A DNA stretch of 52,454 bases from Pseudomonadota bacterium. Its GTDB lineage: Bacteria > Pseudomonadota > Gammaproteobacteria > Magnimaribacterales > D2472. A model generated the notes under the pieces. That model was not told the DNA's origin and did no database searches. It worked only from the letters and a program-made list of their open reading frames with translations. The stretch covers positions 89,848-142,301 of the forward strand of contig JAOOBR010000002.1 of assembly GCA_028404565.1 (NCBI GenBank). The letters run 5' to 3'. Shown here piece by piece: positions 18,122 to 26,295 of this stretch. The translations under genes and the position numbers were made by a program. How positions within the stretch are numbered: the stretch's first letter is position 1; each line of letters starts with the position of its first letter.

Positions 18122-18188
18122 CTTCATTTCGCAATAAGAGATTTAAGAAAAATTTAATGTAGAATCCATCTTATTTGAAAGGAATAAG

Positions 18189-18623
18189 ATGAAAGATATT
18201 GACGTTAAAAAAGTTTGCGAGATTCTTAATGAAGTTATGGAATGTGAGCTTGCTGGTGTTGTGAGATATACTCATTCTTCAATGATGGTAAGTGGACCTC
18301 ATAGAATTCCAATAGTTGATTTCTTAAAAGAGCAAGCGAATGAATCTTTACTCCATGCTCAACAAGCTGGAGAAATTCTTACTGGCTTGGACGGGCATCC
18401 AACGCAAAACATTGCAAAGATAAAAGAAACTAATAGACATACTATTAAAGATATATTGGAAGAAAGCCTTGAGCATGAGATGCATGCAGTAGATTTGTAT
18501 AAAGATCTCCTTTCTCTGGTTGAGGATAGATCTATTTATCTTGAAGAATATGCAAGAGGTATGATTGGAGAAGAGGAGCAACACTCTTTAGAGCTCAAAA
18601 AAATGCTAAAAGATTTTGGTTAA
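18189..18623 (+). CDS. Bacterioferritin-like diiron protein
   Basis: The 144-residue four-helix protein carries a ferritin-type diiron set: E20 with Y27/H29 in the first helix (ECELAGVVRYTH), E52 and H56 (NESLLHAQQ), E96 region (LEHEMHA), and E129 with H132 (GEEEQH). It should oxidise and store Fe(II) or protect against peroxide in the cytoplasm. The bacterioferritin haem-binding methionine region is not obvious, so haem is doubtful. An AAGGAAT ribosome site precedes the ATG. The Fur box upstream supports an iron role. It is annotated in relatives as bacterioferritin or ferritin-like; either name is possible. Confidence 0.82.
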   Translation: MKDIDVKKVCEILNEVMECELAGVVRYTHSSMMVSGPHRIPIVDFLKEQANESLLHAQQAGEILTGLDGHPTQNIAKIKETNRHTIKDILEESLEHEMHAVDLYKDLLSLVEDRSIYLEEYARGMIGEEEQHSLELKKMLKDFG

Positions 18624-18652
18624 TTAACTAAATATAGATTTTCCAATATAAT
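18624..18652 (+). promoter_or_regulatory. Promoter giving a near-leaderless transcript
   Basis: TTAACT (18624-18629, 4 of 6 matches to TTGACA), a 17-base spacer and a perfect TATAAT (18647-18652) form a good sigma-70 promoter. It begins right after the ferritin-like stop. The expected transcription start is only about 3 bases before the ATG at 18662, and no ribosome site is visible. Confidence 0.5.
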
Positions 18653-18661
18653 TATCTTGCT

Positions 18662-19147
18662 ATGAAGAAATTCTTGATTTTTCTTTTAATCCCTCTTTTT
18701 TCTTTTTCTCAGGAACAACTTACTGAAGAAATGATCATAGATCACATCAATGAATTTTTTAATGCTCTAAATATCAAAAACTATAATAAAACTCTTTTAA
18801 GTCAAAAAGTTACCAGTGATTTTATTATTTATGAGATGGGTGACAAATTTACACTTAATGAGTTTACAGATTTTATTGAGTCTGCCGGATATCTTGGATG
18901 GGAGTCAACAGAGTGGTTTCTTTCTGATTTTACTATATCTATTGATAATAATTCAGCACATGCAAGCTATCTCAATGTTGGAGCTTTTATCTATCCAAAT
19001 CCATATGCTCCACATGTTTTATTAAAGGAAAATAAGCAATGGCTGGAGAGTATTTTTATTGTTCGCGAAGGAGAAGATTTAAAAATTAAGTTTTTACAAT
19101 CTGATGAAATCTATTCAAAGGTTTCTGTTTTTAGGAAATCTTCATAG
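18662..19147 (+). CDS. Secreted NTF2/SnoaL-like protein of unknown function
   Basis: The 161-residue protein has a short signal peptide (MKKFLIFLLIPLFSFSQ), then a fold resembling NTF2-like proteins: an opening helix (EEMIIDHINEFFNALNIKNY), then beta strands with the typical spacing through SAHASYLNVGAFI and DLKIKFLQSDEIYS. NTF2-like domains hold small ligands or act as scaffolds; no catalytic residues can be named. Its last 37 bases overlap the end of the convergent Rossmann-fold gene. It is a single-gene transcript with its own promoter. Confidence 0.7.
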   Translation: MKKFLIFLLIPLFSFSQEQLTEEMIIDHINEFFNALNIKNYNKTLLSQKVTSDFIIYEMGDKFTLNEFTDFIESAGYLGWESTEWFLSDFTISIDNNSAHASYLNVGAFIYPNPYAPHVLLKENKQWLESIFIVREGEDLKIKFLQSDEIYSKVSVFRKSS

Positions 19148-19803
19148 TAAAGATAAGACTCTACCTTTTTTTTATCCAGCAAATCCATAACCATACTTTC
19201 TGCTACCTTTTTTGCTTCTATCTGTCTTAAATTCTTAAAAGGACCTTGCATAAAAGGCGCCGCAAATCTCAAACCAGATTCAAGTACTGGTATTTCATAT
19301 CCTCTAAAATCTTTTCTTGCCCCAAGGAGATGACCAGGACGGGCAAAGCAGATATTTTTATATCCAATTTTTTTAATTTCATTCTCCAGTTTTCCTTTTA
19401 TATGAAAGTAATAATTAAAAGATCCTTCTTGGGCGCCAACAGCAGAAACCAAGGCAATTGATCTAGCGCCGCTTTCATATGCAAGTTTTGCAATCGATAA
19501 AGGATAGTCTAAGTCTATTAATTTGAAACTCTCTCGAGCACCATGTTGCATATATCCTAGCTCATGTGTTGAAAGCTTTTTACCTAGACAGAGATATACA
19601 TGATCAATACCATTTTTTAGTTGTACTTTATTTGAGCTTAAGCTATCAAAATTAATTATTTGTAGTTCTGCATTTTGCGGAATTTCTGATTCAAATGATC
19701 GAGCTAAGATGATCTGCGTACCCGATTTTTTTGATAACACTTTTATTACATGACTTCCAACAAGTCCAGTACCTCCAGCTACAAGGGATAAAGGAGATTC
19801 CAT
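19111..19803 (-). CDS. NAD(P)-binding Rossmann protein (atypical SDR)
   Basis: The 230-residue protein opens with LVAGGTGLVGSHVIKVLS (GxxGxxG at about 9-15) and belongs to the atypical short-chain dehydrogenase group (NmrA/HTATIP2-like). A conserved stretch runs SIALVSAVGAQEGSFNYYFHIKGKLE, where YYFHIKGKLE carries a Y...K pair. C-terminal residues include FARPGHLLG. A redox or regulatory role is possible; the substrate is unknown. It converges on the NTF2-like gene with an unusual 37-base coding overlap and follows the lipoprotein gene after 10 bases. Confidence 0.82.
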   Translation of the reverse strand: MESPLSLVAGGTGLVGSHVIKVLSKKSGTQIILARSFESEIPQNAELQIINFDSLSSNKVQLKNGIDHVYLCLGKKLSTHELGYMQHGARESFKLIDLDYPLSIAKLAYESGARSIALVSAVGAQEGSFNYYFHIKGKLENEIKKIGYKNICFARPGHLLGARKDFRGYEIPVLESGLRFAAPFMQGPFKNLRQIEAKKVAESMVMDLLDKKKVESYLYYEDFLKTETFE

Positions 19804-19813
19804 TTAAAAAGTG

Positions 19814-20302
19814 TTAAGGAACTTCTGGTAAATTACTATAATTAAGATCGTCGTAAGGATTTTGATCCGATATAGCATCAGGATGCACGACAGAAATGAC
19901 AATATCGCTTCCAACGTCTCCTGCAATGAATCCTCCAACTGTCCTTCTTGGTTTCATCTCAAGTGTTGCATATCTACCATTCTTGAAATATATAAGAGTA
20001 ACTTCCTCACCAACTTTAGAAGAAATTAATTGCCATCCTGTTGTTAAGGTTTCGTTACCATAAAAAATTAGATTTTCTGCAGGACTATAACCTGACTCGA
20101 GTGTAATTCTTCCTGATATAGCATCACCAGTGCCTAATAGAACAGTTGGTAATTTAATAATGTCTGCATCATCTGGCAGGGGAAGATCCTCTAAAAGATA
20201 AGCGATTACTTTTCTTGAATTTACTTGATATTCATCAACAAACAATGAACAACTGGTAGAGAAAAGTAAAACAAAAACGAGTGATAATGTAGAAAACTTC
20301 AT
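19814..20302 (-). CDS. Putative lipoprotein, unknown function
   Basis: The 162-residue protein has a lipoprotein signal (LSLVFVLLFSTSC, cysteine at about 18), so it should be lipidated by Lgt and anchored in a membrane. The mature part is predicted beta-rich (DAISGRITLESGYSPAENLIFYG, GEEVTLIYFKNGRYATLEMKP) and ends in a disordered, proline-containing tail. I do not recognise a family. It lies between the SGNH hydrolase and the Rossmann protein on the same strand with gaps of 26 and 10 bases, so the three may be co-transcribed. Confidence 0.72.
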   Translation of the reverse strand: MKFSTLSLVFVLLFSTSCSLFVDEYQVNSRKVIAYLLEDLPLPDDADIIKLPTVLLGTGDAISGRITLESGYSPAENLIFYGNETLTTGWQLISSKVGEEVTLIYFKNGRYATLEMKPRRTVGGFIAGDVGSDIVISVVHPDAISDQNPYDDLNYSNLPEVP

Positions 20303-20328
20303 AATATCTATAATAATATTTTTAATTA

Positions 20329-21117
20329 TTATAAACCAGAATTAATGATTCTTTCTTGAAAATCTTTATATGTTGTCCATGCAGCTTTTTGAAGGATTTT
20401 AGCTATATCAGGATCTAAGTCCATCATGTAAGTATTTCCAATTGGTGATTTATTACTGAGGGAAGTAAATACCATTAAGGCTGCAAGATATGTTCCTTCT
20501 TTGCTTGGATGTCTGAGATCTTTAGTATAAAGATCAATATTTGGATAATTTTGATTAATATATAAAAAAGCTTGGCCAGCAGGAATCAATCTTAGATTAT
20601 TCAACTTAGAGGCTTTTAAAAACTCTTTTTCAAGCATCTGTTGCATTTCTGGTTTATTTTTATATGGCCAAGTCATAAATAAGATTGGCTCTATGCCTTT
20701 TGATTTAATAGTTTCAGAATGTTTTTTAACATATTTATAAAAACTGTCTTTCCTTTCATCATTTATAGGACAGAGGCTACAATCCATCATGATAACAACA
20801 TCAATATCTTGTTTTTCATACGGCTCGTAAGTATTTGTATCTGAATCTATCTTAAAACTTCCGATCTCTTCATTTGATATGTAGCTCTCAACGTCATGCC
20901 AAGACAAAGAAGATCCATTTATAGTAATTGATCGCCTTCTTGGAGTATCTAAAGTAGGATCTGCATCGTAAAGATCACCAAGATGATTATGCAAACTATT
21001 GTTGTAATAAAAAAAACTATTTCCAATAAGCATAATTGAACTGATACTTTTCGTATTATCTGAATAAGAAGAAACTGCAAATACAAAAGAAATGAATACA
21101 GCGAGAAATTTAAGCAT
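20329..21117 (-). CDS. Secreted SGNH/GDSL-type hydrolase
   Basis: The 262-residue protein has a signal peptide (about 1-19, LKFLAVFISFVFAVSSYS) and begins its domain with IMLIGNSFFYYNNSLHNHL, in which GNS is the SGNH block I with the catalytic serine. The later DLRHPSKEGTYLAALMVF provides the matching Asp-x-x-His (block V). It resembles DUF4886-like esterases of marine bacteria. It would act in the periplasm or outside on an ester bond, possibly in polysaccharide or lipid; the substrate is unknown. It is divergent from the FAD monooxygenase with 27 bases between starts. Confidence 0.82.
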   Translation of the reverse strand: MLKFLAVFISFVFAVSSYSDNTKSISSIMLIGNSFFYYNNSLHNHLGDLYDADPTLDTPRRRSITINGSSLSWHDVESYISNEEIGSFKIDSDTNTYEPYEKQDIDVVIMMDCSLCPINDERKDSFYKYVKKHSETIKSKGIEPILFMTWPYKNKPEMQQMLEKEFLKASKLNNLRLIPAGQAFLYINQNYPNIDLYTKDLRHPSKEGTYLAALMVFTSLSNKSPIGNTYMMDLDPDIAKILQKAAWTTYKDFQERIINSGL

Positions 21118-21144
21118 CCAAAGATTATATAATGAAAATAATTT

Positions 21145-22251
21145 ATGAAAGACTATTCTGAATATATTGCCATTGTCGGCGCAGGTATCGCGGGATTATC
21201 TCTTGGATGTTTTTTATTAAGAAAAGATATCCAACCTATTATTTTTGAACGATCATCTCAGATAAGAGAAGGCGGGGCAGGTATATCCATATCTCCAAAC
21301 GCCATAAATCTGCTTGATAAGATTAATCTTAAAGAGAGTCTTTCAAATGAAGGTTTTTTCCCAGAAAAAATAAATTTTTTAGACGAAGATAATCCTATAA
21401 CCTCTATTGACTCCAGAGTTTGTTGCATTTCTAGAGAAAAACTTGTCAGTATTCTATACAAGAAATTTATTGAGCTTGGAGGAAGGATTGTTTTTGATCA
21501 CGAATTTGTTTCATTTGATTCAGACAACAACATCCTAAACTTCAAAAATGATCAATCATATAAAGTTCTTCATTTGGCAGCATGTGACGGAATAAAATCA
21601 AGAATACGAGATAATTTTTTTGATACAGGAAAGCCAGTTTATAGCGGTTATTCAGCATGGCGATGTATAGGCCAGAACCCACACAAAGATGCTTATCTTC
21701 AACTTTCTTCAAACAAGCACTTAGTTCTTTATCCAATAACAAATTCTTTATCAAGTTTTGTGGGATGTATTAAAACTAGTAAAGAAAATAATGAGTCTTG
21801 GATAGCTGAGGGCAGTATAGATGAGCTCGTTCAGGATATCGGTTTTATGTCTGAAAATCACAAGGAGACAGTTAATTCTTCAAATAAGTTTTTTAGATGG
21901 GGTATATATACTAGGCCTTTGCTAAAGAAATATTTTGCTAAAAATATTACTTTGTTTGGAGATGCTGCTCATCCTATAGTGCCTTTTTTAGGGCAGGGCG
22001 GATGTCTGGCTATTGAGGATGGATACTCTTTTGCTAAGCTTTTAAGTGATATTGGCAACTTAGAAGATACTCAAAACCGCTATGAGTGGATAAGAAAACC
22101 AAGAGTTAAGATGATTACTAGACTATCTAAAGAGCAAGCTCTTCATAACCATATATCTAATCCATTACTAAAAAAGACAAGAAATTTCCTTATGTCAAAA
22201 ACTCCTATCATAGATAAACAAATGGATAGAATTTATAAATTTAATTTATGA
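21145..22251 (+). CDS. FAD-dependent aromatic-type monooxygenase
   Basis: The 368-residue cytoplasmic protein is a class A flavin monooxygenase: Rossmann motif IAIVGAGIAGLSLG (GxGxxG about 12-17), a substrate-domain strand pattern, and the FAD-ribityl motif LFGDAAHPIVPFLGQGGCLAIEDG (about 271-294). The family includes salicylate and UbiH-type hydroxylases; the substrate here is not known and no ubi gene adjoins it. It overlaps the next gene by four bases (ATGA), so the pair is probably translated together and may act in one small pathway. Confidence 0.88.
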   Translation: MKDYSEYIAIVGAGIAGLSLGCFLLRKDIQPIIFERSSQIREGGAGISISPNAINLLDKINLKESLSNEGFFPEKINFLDEDNPITSIDSRVCCISREKLVSILYKKFIELGGRIVFDHEFVSFDSDNNILNFKNDQSYKVLHLAACDGIKSRIRDNFFDTGKPVYSGYSAWRCIGQNPHKDAYLQLSSNKHLVLYPITNSLSSFVGCIKTSKENNESWIAEGSIDELVQDIGFMSENHKETVNSSNKFFRWGIYTRPLLKKYFAKNITLFGDAAHPIVPFLGQGGCLAIEDGYSFAKLLSDIGNLEDTQNRYEWIRKPRVKMITRLSKEQALHNHISNPLLKKTRNFLMSKTPIIDKQMDRIYKFNL

Positions 22252-23402
22252 AAGTAATAATTCTTGGAGGGTGTGGCGGAATGGGACGATACACCTCAAA
22301 GGCTATTTCTTCATTTGATCAAATCCAATCACTTACCATAGCTGATCTCAATAAAGAGGATGCTGAGGAATTTGCAAATCAACTAGGGCCTCAAGTAAAA
22401 GGAATTGGTTTAAATATTATTAATAAAGAACTTCTTTATGAGACTCTTAAGAGTTTTGATATTGTCGTAAACACAGTTGGGCCGTTTTTTAAATATGGAT
22501 ATGATGTGCTTAAGACGTCTTTGCATGCAAATTGTCATTACATGGATATTTGTGATGACTGGGAGCCTACCGAAAAAATGTTAGAGTTAGATTATCTTGC
22601 CAAAGAGAAAGGCTTGCTTGCAATATTAGGGTTGGGAGCAAGTCCTGGCATTACAAATCTCCTTGGGGCAATTGCCATTAATGAGCTTGATCAAGCAGAA
22701 ACTATATATACGGGGTGGAGTATGGATGAAGCAAAGCCTGAAGATATTTCATCTCAAAAAGATACTAATGCAGCGATGATTCATGGAATCGAACAGATCT
22801 CTGGAAAAGTAAAAATTTTTAAGGATAAAAAATTTCAAATGACCAAACCCCTTAAGGCAATAGAAATAAACTATCCTCAAAGGGGAAACTTCAAAGCAAG
22901 CGTCTTTGGTCATCCAGAAGCAATTACTTTTCCTAAACATTATAAAAATCTTCAGGCTTCAATCAATTTAGTTCATGGAGATAGACTGACCATGACTATA
23001 TTGAGATTTATAAATAAACTCATTGCTCTAAGATTGCTTTCAAAAGGAATTGCAGCCAGGTTTTTAGATTGGTTGGAGAGGAACTCTTCTTCAAAAGAAT
23101 CACAACAACAAAATAATCTCCCTGAAATTTATGCGTTAGCAATTGGATCAAAAAATAATAAATTAGAATCTGTAGGAGTATCTTATGATGGGACACCAAC
23201 CCGAGAATTATCTATGGGTGATGCTACAGGTTTACCTCTAGCTCTTGGTCTTAAAATGTTTATCGAGGGAGAGATTCCAATTAGAGGAGTCATTTCACCT
23301 GAGAGCGAGGCTATTGATCACAGAAAAATGCTTCTAGAAATATTTAATTCATTTGAAATGAGAGATGCAAACATAAAAATTGATAAATCTTGGGAAGTTT
23401 GA
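22248..23402 (+). CDS. Saccharopine-dehydrogenase-like NAD(P) protein
   Basis: The 384-residue protein opens with VIILGGCGGMGRYTSKAI (GxGGxG at 6-11) and DIVVNTVGPFFKYG (about 74-87), the Rossmann signature of the saccharopine dehydrogenase/homospermidine synthase group, and continues with HYMDICDDWEP and LGLGASPGITN. Proteins of this class use NAD(P) to join or split imine-linked amino acids, or act as trans-enoyl reductases. The true reaction is not known. Coupling to the upstream flavin monooxygenase suggests consecutive steps. Length is typical. Confidence 0.85.
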   Translation: MKVIILGGCGGMGRYTSKAISSFDQIQSLTIADLNKEDAEEFANQLGPQVKGIGLNIINKELLYETLKSFDIVVNTVGPFFKYGYDVLKTSLHANCHYMDICDDWEPTEKMLELDYLAKEKGLLAILGLGASPGITNLLGAIAINELDQAETIYTGWSMDEAKPEDISSQKDTNAAMIHGIEQISGKVKIFKDKKFQMTKPLKAIEINYPQRGNFKASVFGHPEAITFPKHYKNLQASINLVHGDRLTMTILRFINKLIALRLLSKGIAARFLDWLERNSSSKESQQQNNLPEIYALAIGSKNNKLESVGVSYDGTPTRELSMGDATGLPLALGLKMFIEGEIPIRGVISPESEAIDHRKMLLEIFNSFEMRDANIKIDKSWEV

Positions 23403-23466
23403 TGCCTGAATTACTTAGTGACTTCAAATTAATTTCAAATATTAATCTTTATGAGAAAATATAAAA

Positions 23467-23775
23467 ATGACAAGAGGACCAAACAACGGTCAAAGAACAA
23501 TACATATCTATTGCAGTAAATGTTTTTTAGCAAGCTACAACATACTTGCAATTTTAATAACCAAAAACAAAAAGTTAGAAAACTATTATTGTAAAAAATG
23601 TAATTCCAATGAAAGTATTATCATTGAAATGTTATCTTATCCAAATGGAAATGAGACTGTAGAAACAATTCTGCATGGAAAAGATAATGATTCATCAATT
23701 ATAAAAATAGATGAAATGTATGAATTAGGTCTCAGATCTTTCGATCAAAAATGGTTGGCATATAAAAAAAATTAA
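23467..23775 (+). CDS. Small zinc-ribbon-like protein, unknown
   Basis: The 102-residue protein has two CxxC pairs, YCSKC at about 16-20 and YCKKC at about 41-45, spaced as in a zinc ribbon, followed by a mixed region rich in charged residues. I do not recognise a family. The gap from the previous gene is 64 bases and contains a 20-codon frame joined to the saccharopine-type gene by TGATG. It could be a nucleic-acid-binding or accessory protein. Codon use resembles its neighbours, so it looks like a true gene, but function is open. Confidence 0.6.
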   Translation: MTRGPNNGQRTIHIYCSKCFLASYNILAILITKNKKLENYYCKKCNSNESIIIEMLSYPNGNETVETILHGKDNDSSIIKIDEMYELGLRSFDQKWLAYKKN

Positions 23776-23803
23776 TCTTATTTTTGGATAAGTTCTATTT
23801 GAA

Positions 23804-23879
23804 TGGTGCCCAGAGGTGGGATCGAACCACCGACACAAGGATTTTCAGTCCTTTGCTCTACCAACTGAGCTATCTGGGC
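23804..23879 (-). tRNA. tRNA-Phe (GAA)
   Basis: On the minus strand the sequence folds as a complete cloverleaf: acceptor GCCCAGA/TCTGGGC, D arm GCTC-AGTTGGTA-GAGC, anticodon arm with the loop CTGAAAA (anticodon GAA) and T arm with GGTTCGATCC. The CCA tail is encoded (23806-23804). The 76-base gene stands between the zinc-ribbon gene and yggX. It decodes UUC and UUU. Confidence 0.98.
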
Positions 23880-23926
23880 AAATTAGATCAAAGGATTATA
23901 TGCAAGAATGAAGACAATGTCATTAA

Positions 23927-24196
23927 TCAGTCTAATGACTTAAATCCTTCAGCTTTTGCATAATCAGCATTATCAAAAAATAGTTGCATTTGCTTAATGA
24001 GCCATTCTCTATTCTTTTGATCAGACATATCAAGCATCTTTTCATTGATAAGTGTTACCTGATGAGACTTCCATTCTTCCCAAGCTTTAGCAGAAACTGT
24101 TTTTTGTAATTCAATTCCAAGCTCACCTGGCATTGGAGGAATTTCTAACGATGGAAGATTTTCTTGATATTTCTTACAAAAAACTGTTTTTGTCAT
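23927..24196 (-). CDS. yggX: Fe(2+)-trafficking protein YggX
   Basis: The 89-residue protein matches YggX: the N-terminal FCKKYQENLPSLEIPPMPGELG with the conserved cysteine (residue 7), then AWEEWKSHQVTLINEKMLD and the C-terminal helix. It protects iron-sulfur clusters against oxidative damage and moves iron. It follows mutY with a 4-base overlap, the same pair as in E. coli, where the iron-sulfur enzyme MutY benefits from YggX. Length is as expected. Confidence 0.96.
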   Translation of the reverse strand: MTKTVFCKKYQENLPSLEIPPMPGELGIELQKTVSAKAWEEWKSHQVTLINEKMLDMSDQKNREWLIKQMQLFFDNADYAKAEGFKSLD

Positions 24197-25185
24197 AGTG
24201 TACTCACAACTTTTTTAATAGGAGTTGGCATTGCATATTCATCTACTTTACTTTTCTTAATCCATTTATACTCTAAATTAGAGTCAAGATCATATTTTTT
24301 ATCAATTTTGAAAGTTTTAATCTTCATATCAAGATTCAGATGACTTAGCGGGTGATTAACTTCAATCTTTGAATACTTTTGATTACCTTTAATTTTTATC
24401 TCATTCCCATCAATTGGAATCCATAAACTTTCCCAGTATTCAGAGGCCTGTTTTTTATGCATGAGGATCTCATTTTTTGTATGAGGCAAAATAAAATTAA
24501 GCTTTACAGTAGGTTTTTGAATTACCTTTCTTAAACTTACCTTATTAGAAACTTCTTTGAATGCGCTATCGCAATTATTACTGACTGGACATAAATCACA
24601 ACTAGGTCTTGATTTTGAGCAATGCGTAGCTCCTAAATCCATAATTCCTTGAGTATATTCAAAGGATTCTTTATTTGGAGTAAGTTTCTCAGAAATAAGC
24701 CAAAGCTTTTTCTGTTTTTCATTTTCAGTTTTAAAAGATATTTTTTTATATCTTCCAAGAACTCTTTTTACATTTGCATCAAGGATAGGATGACCTTCAT
24801 TGAAAGCTATAGACATAATTGCACCTGCAGTAGATCTTCCAATGCCGGGCAAGGATTCTAAATCATTTATATTTGTTGGTAGCTCTTTATTAAAATCTTC
24901 ACTGATTACTCTGCAAGCTTTATAAATATTCTTTGCTCTTCTATAGAAGCCCAATCCTGACCACTGAGCTAATATTTCATCTTCTGAAGCTTTAAGCAAA
25001 TCGTCAAGATTAGGATACTTTTCAATGAATTTATTAAAGTAGGGAATAACAGTCTTAACTTGGGTTTGCTGAAGCATGATTTCTGATATCCATACGGAAT
25101 AAGGAGATGTACTTTTTCTCCAAGGAAGATCGTGCCTGCCATTTTCTTTGTACCAGGAAACAATATTGTCACTAAAACTATTCAT
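24193..25185 (-). CDS. mutY: A/G-specific adenine glycosylase
   Basis: Start chosen at ATG 25185 ([23 protein letters not shown]), which aligns with the family; a further 13 residues upstream are possible but would overlap gpmA by 47 bases. The protein is 330 residues. It removes adenine mispaired with 8-oxoguanine. The helix-hairpin-helix [20 protein letters not shown], the catalytic aspartate in [14 protein letters not shown], and the [4Fe-4S] cysteines ([18 protein letters not shown]) are present, followed by a NUDIX-like C-terminal domain. It overlaps the gpmA end by 8 bases. Confidence 0.95.
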   Translation of the reverse strand: MNSFSDNIVSWYKENGRHDLPWRKSTSPYSVWISEIMLQQTQVKTVIPYFNKFIEKYPNLDDLLKASEDEILAQWSGLGFYRRAKNIYKACRVISEDFNKELPTNINDLESLPGIGRSTAGAIMSIAFNEGHPILDANVKRVLGRYKKISFKTENEKQKKLWLISEKLTPNKESFEYTQGIMDLGATHCSKSRPSCDLCPVSNNCDSAFKEVSNKVSLRKVIQKPTVKLNFILPHTKNEILMHKKQASEYWESLWIPIDGNEIKIKGNQKYSKIEVNHPLSHLNLDMKIKTFKIDKKYDLDSNLEYKWIKKSKVDEYAMPTPIKKVVSTL

Positions 25186-25792
25186 TGAAGAAGTCTTGTT
25201 TCGACTTAACTGAACCATCCTCATTAATTACATAATGTATTGGCGCCCCAGTTGGGATTTCTAACTTAACAATGTCTTCGTCCGAAATGTTATCAAGAAA
25301 CTTTATTAATGACCTAAGAGAGTTTCCATGCGCTGCAACTAAGATATTCTTACCTTCACAAACATGTGGGAGTATTTCTTTCATAAAAAATGGGAGCACT
25401 CTTTCACCTGTATCTTTAAGACTTTCTCCTCCAGGAGGAGGTATATCATATGATCTTCTCCAAATATGAACTTGTTCATCACCCCATCTTTTTCTTGCGT
25501 CATCCTTATTAAGGCCTGCAAGATCTCCATAGTTTCTTTCATTAAGAGCCTGATTTTTTATGGTTGATAAAGACTGATTTATTTCTTTGAGGATTATTTC
25601 AGCTGTATTCTGAGCTCTTACTAATGCAGAGGTGAAGACTAAGTCAAAATTAATTTTTAAGTTCTTTATTATCTTTCCCGCATTATGAGCCTCTTCAATA
25701 CCTTTGGTTGTAAGATCAGGGTCCTTCCATCCAGTAAATTGATTTAGGGCATTCCACTCGCTTTGACCATGCCTTATTAAAATTAGATTCAT
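25178..25792 (-). CDS. gpmA: 2,3-bisphosphoglycerate-dependent phosphoglycerate mutase
   Basis: The 204-residue protein is a histidine phosphatase fold enzyme with the phospho-acceptor [10 protein letters not shown] (H8) and [20 protein letters not shown] and [11 protein letters not shown] in the expected order. It interconverts 3- and 2-phosphoglycerate. It is about 45 residues shorter than the E. coli enzyme, as in the compact dPGM form, with the long middle and C-terminal parts reduced. It shares 8 bases with mutY and stands divergent from the rhodanese gene (about 44 bases apart). Confidence 0.92.
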   Translation of the reverse strand: MNLILIRHGQSEWNALNQFTGWKDPDLTTKGIEEAHNAGKIIKNLKINFDLVFTSALVRAQNTAEIILKEINQSLSTIKNQALNERNYGDLAGLNKDDARKRWGDEQVHIWRRSYDIPPPGGESLKDTGERVLPFFMKEILPHVCEGKNILVAAHGNSLRSLIKFLDNISDEDIVKLEIPTGAPIHYVINEDGSVKSKQDFFNE

Positions 25793-25836
25793 TTTTATTA
25801 GATAAAATCCTATTTTAATAGATAATATGTCTTCAT

Positions 25837-26253
25837 ATGTTGGAATTTAATCTTTTTTTAATTGATTATTGGTATTTCTCAGTGCCATTGTTTTTCTTTT
25901 TATTCTTATTTGCTTATTCAGAAATGAATAAAGGCGGCAAGAAAATTGAGCCCAATGAACTTACACGCTTAGTAAACAAAGAAAATGCAATTCTTATTGA
26001 TCTTAGAAAAAAAGAAGATTACGAAAATGGGCATATTATGACTGCACTGAATTATCCTCATCAAGAATTTGATAATCAGATGCATGAATTAAATAAATTT
26101 AAAGAACGTCCAATAATTTTGGTTTGTGATATGGGAAGGAACTCAGCAAATATTGGAGAAAAGCTTAAAAAAGCAGAGTTTAAAGAAACCTTTAGGTTAA
26201 ACGGGGGAATGATGACTTGGACACAAGAGAATCTTCCCGTTATTCAAAAATAA
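25837..26253 (+). CDS. Membrane-anchored rhodanese (YibN-like)
   Basis: The 138-residue protein has an N-terminal membrane helix (about 11-28, [18 protein letters not shown]) and a rhodanese domain with [14 protein letters not shown] and the active-site loop [13 protein letters not shown], where the cysteine (about 98) would carry persulfide. The layout fits YibN. Sulfur-transfer or redox roles are likely. It is a lone plus-strand gene converging on glnA; a strong hairpin follows its stop. Confidence 0.9.
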   Translation: MLEFNLFLIDYWYFSVPLFFFLFLFAYSEMNKGGKKIEPNELTRLVNKENAILIDLRKKEDYENGHIMTALNYPHQEFDNQMHELNKFKERPIILVCDMGRNSANIGEKLKKAEFKETFRLNGGMMTWTQENLPVIQK

Positions 26254-26282
26254 ATATGCGGGAAAAGAATTCCCGCATATTT
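26252..26282. terminator. Bidirectional terminator, rhodanese gene / glutamine synthetase gene
   Basis: A perfect 12-base inverted repeat AAATATGCGGGA / TCCCGCATATTT flanks a 7-base loop (26264-26270). A GC-rich core with A-rich left and T-rich right ends gives a terminator on both strands. It lies between two convergent genes and is one of the few terminators visible in this packed window. Confidence 0.85.
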
Positions 26283-26295
26283 AGAAGAGACAAAT

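Noticed and set aside
23776..23930. Integration site at tRNA-Phe
   Set aside because: No integrase, direct repeat of the tRNA end or change of base composition is visible near it.
25186..25224. Upstream mutY start giving 13 extra residues
   Set aside because: It would deepen the overlap with gpmA to 47 bases and the residues do not match the MutY N-terminus.
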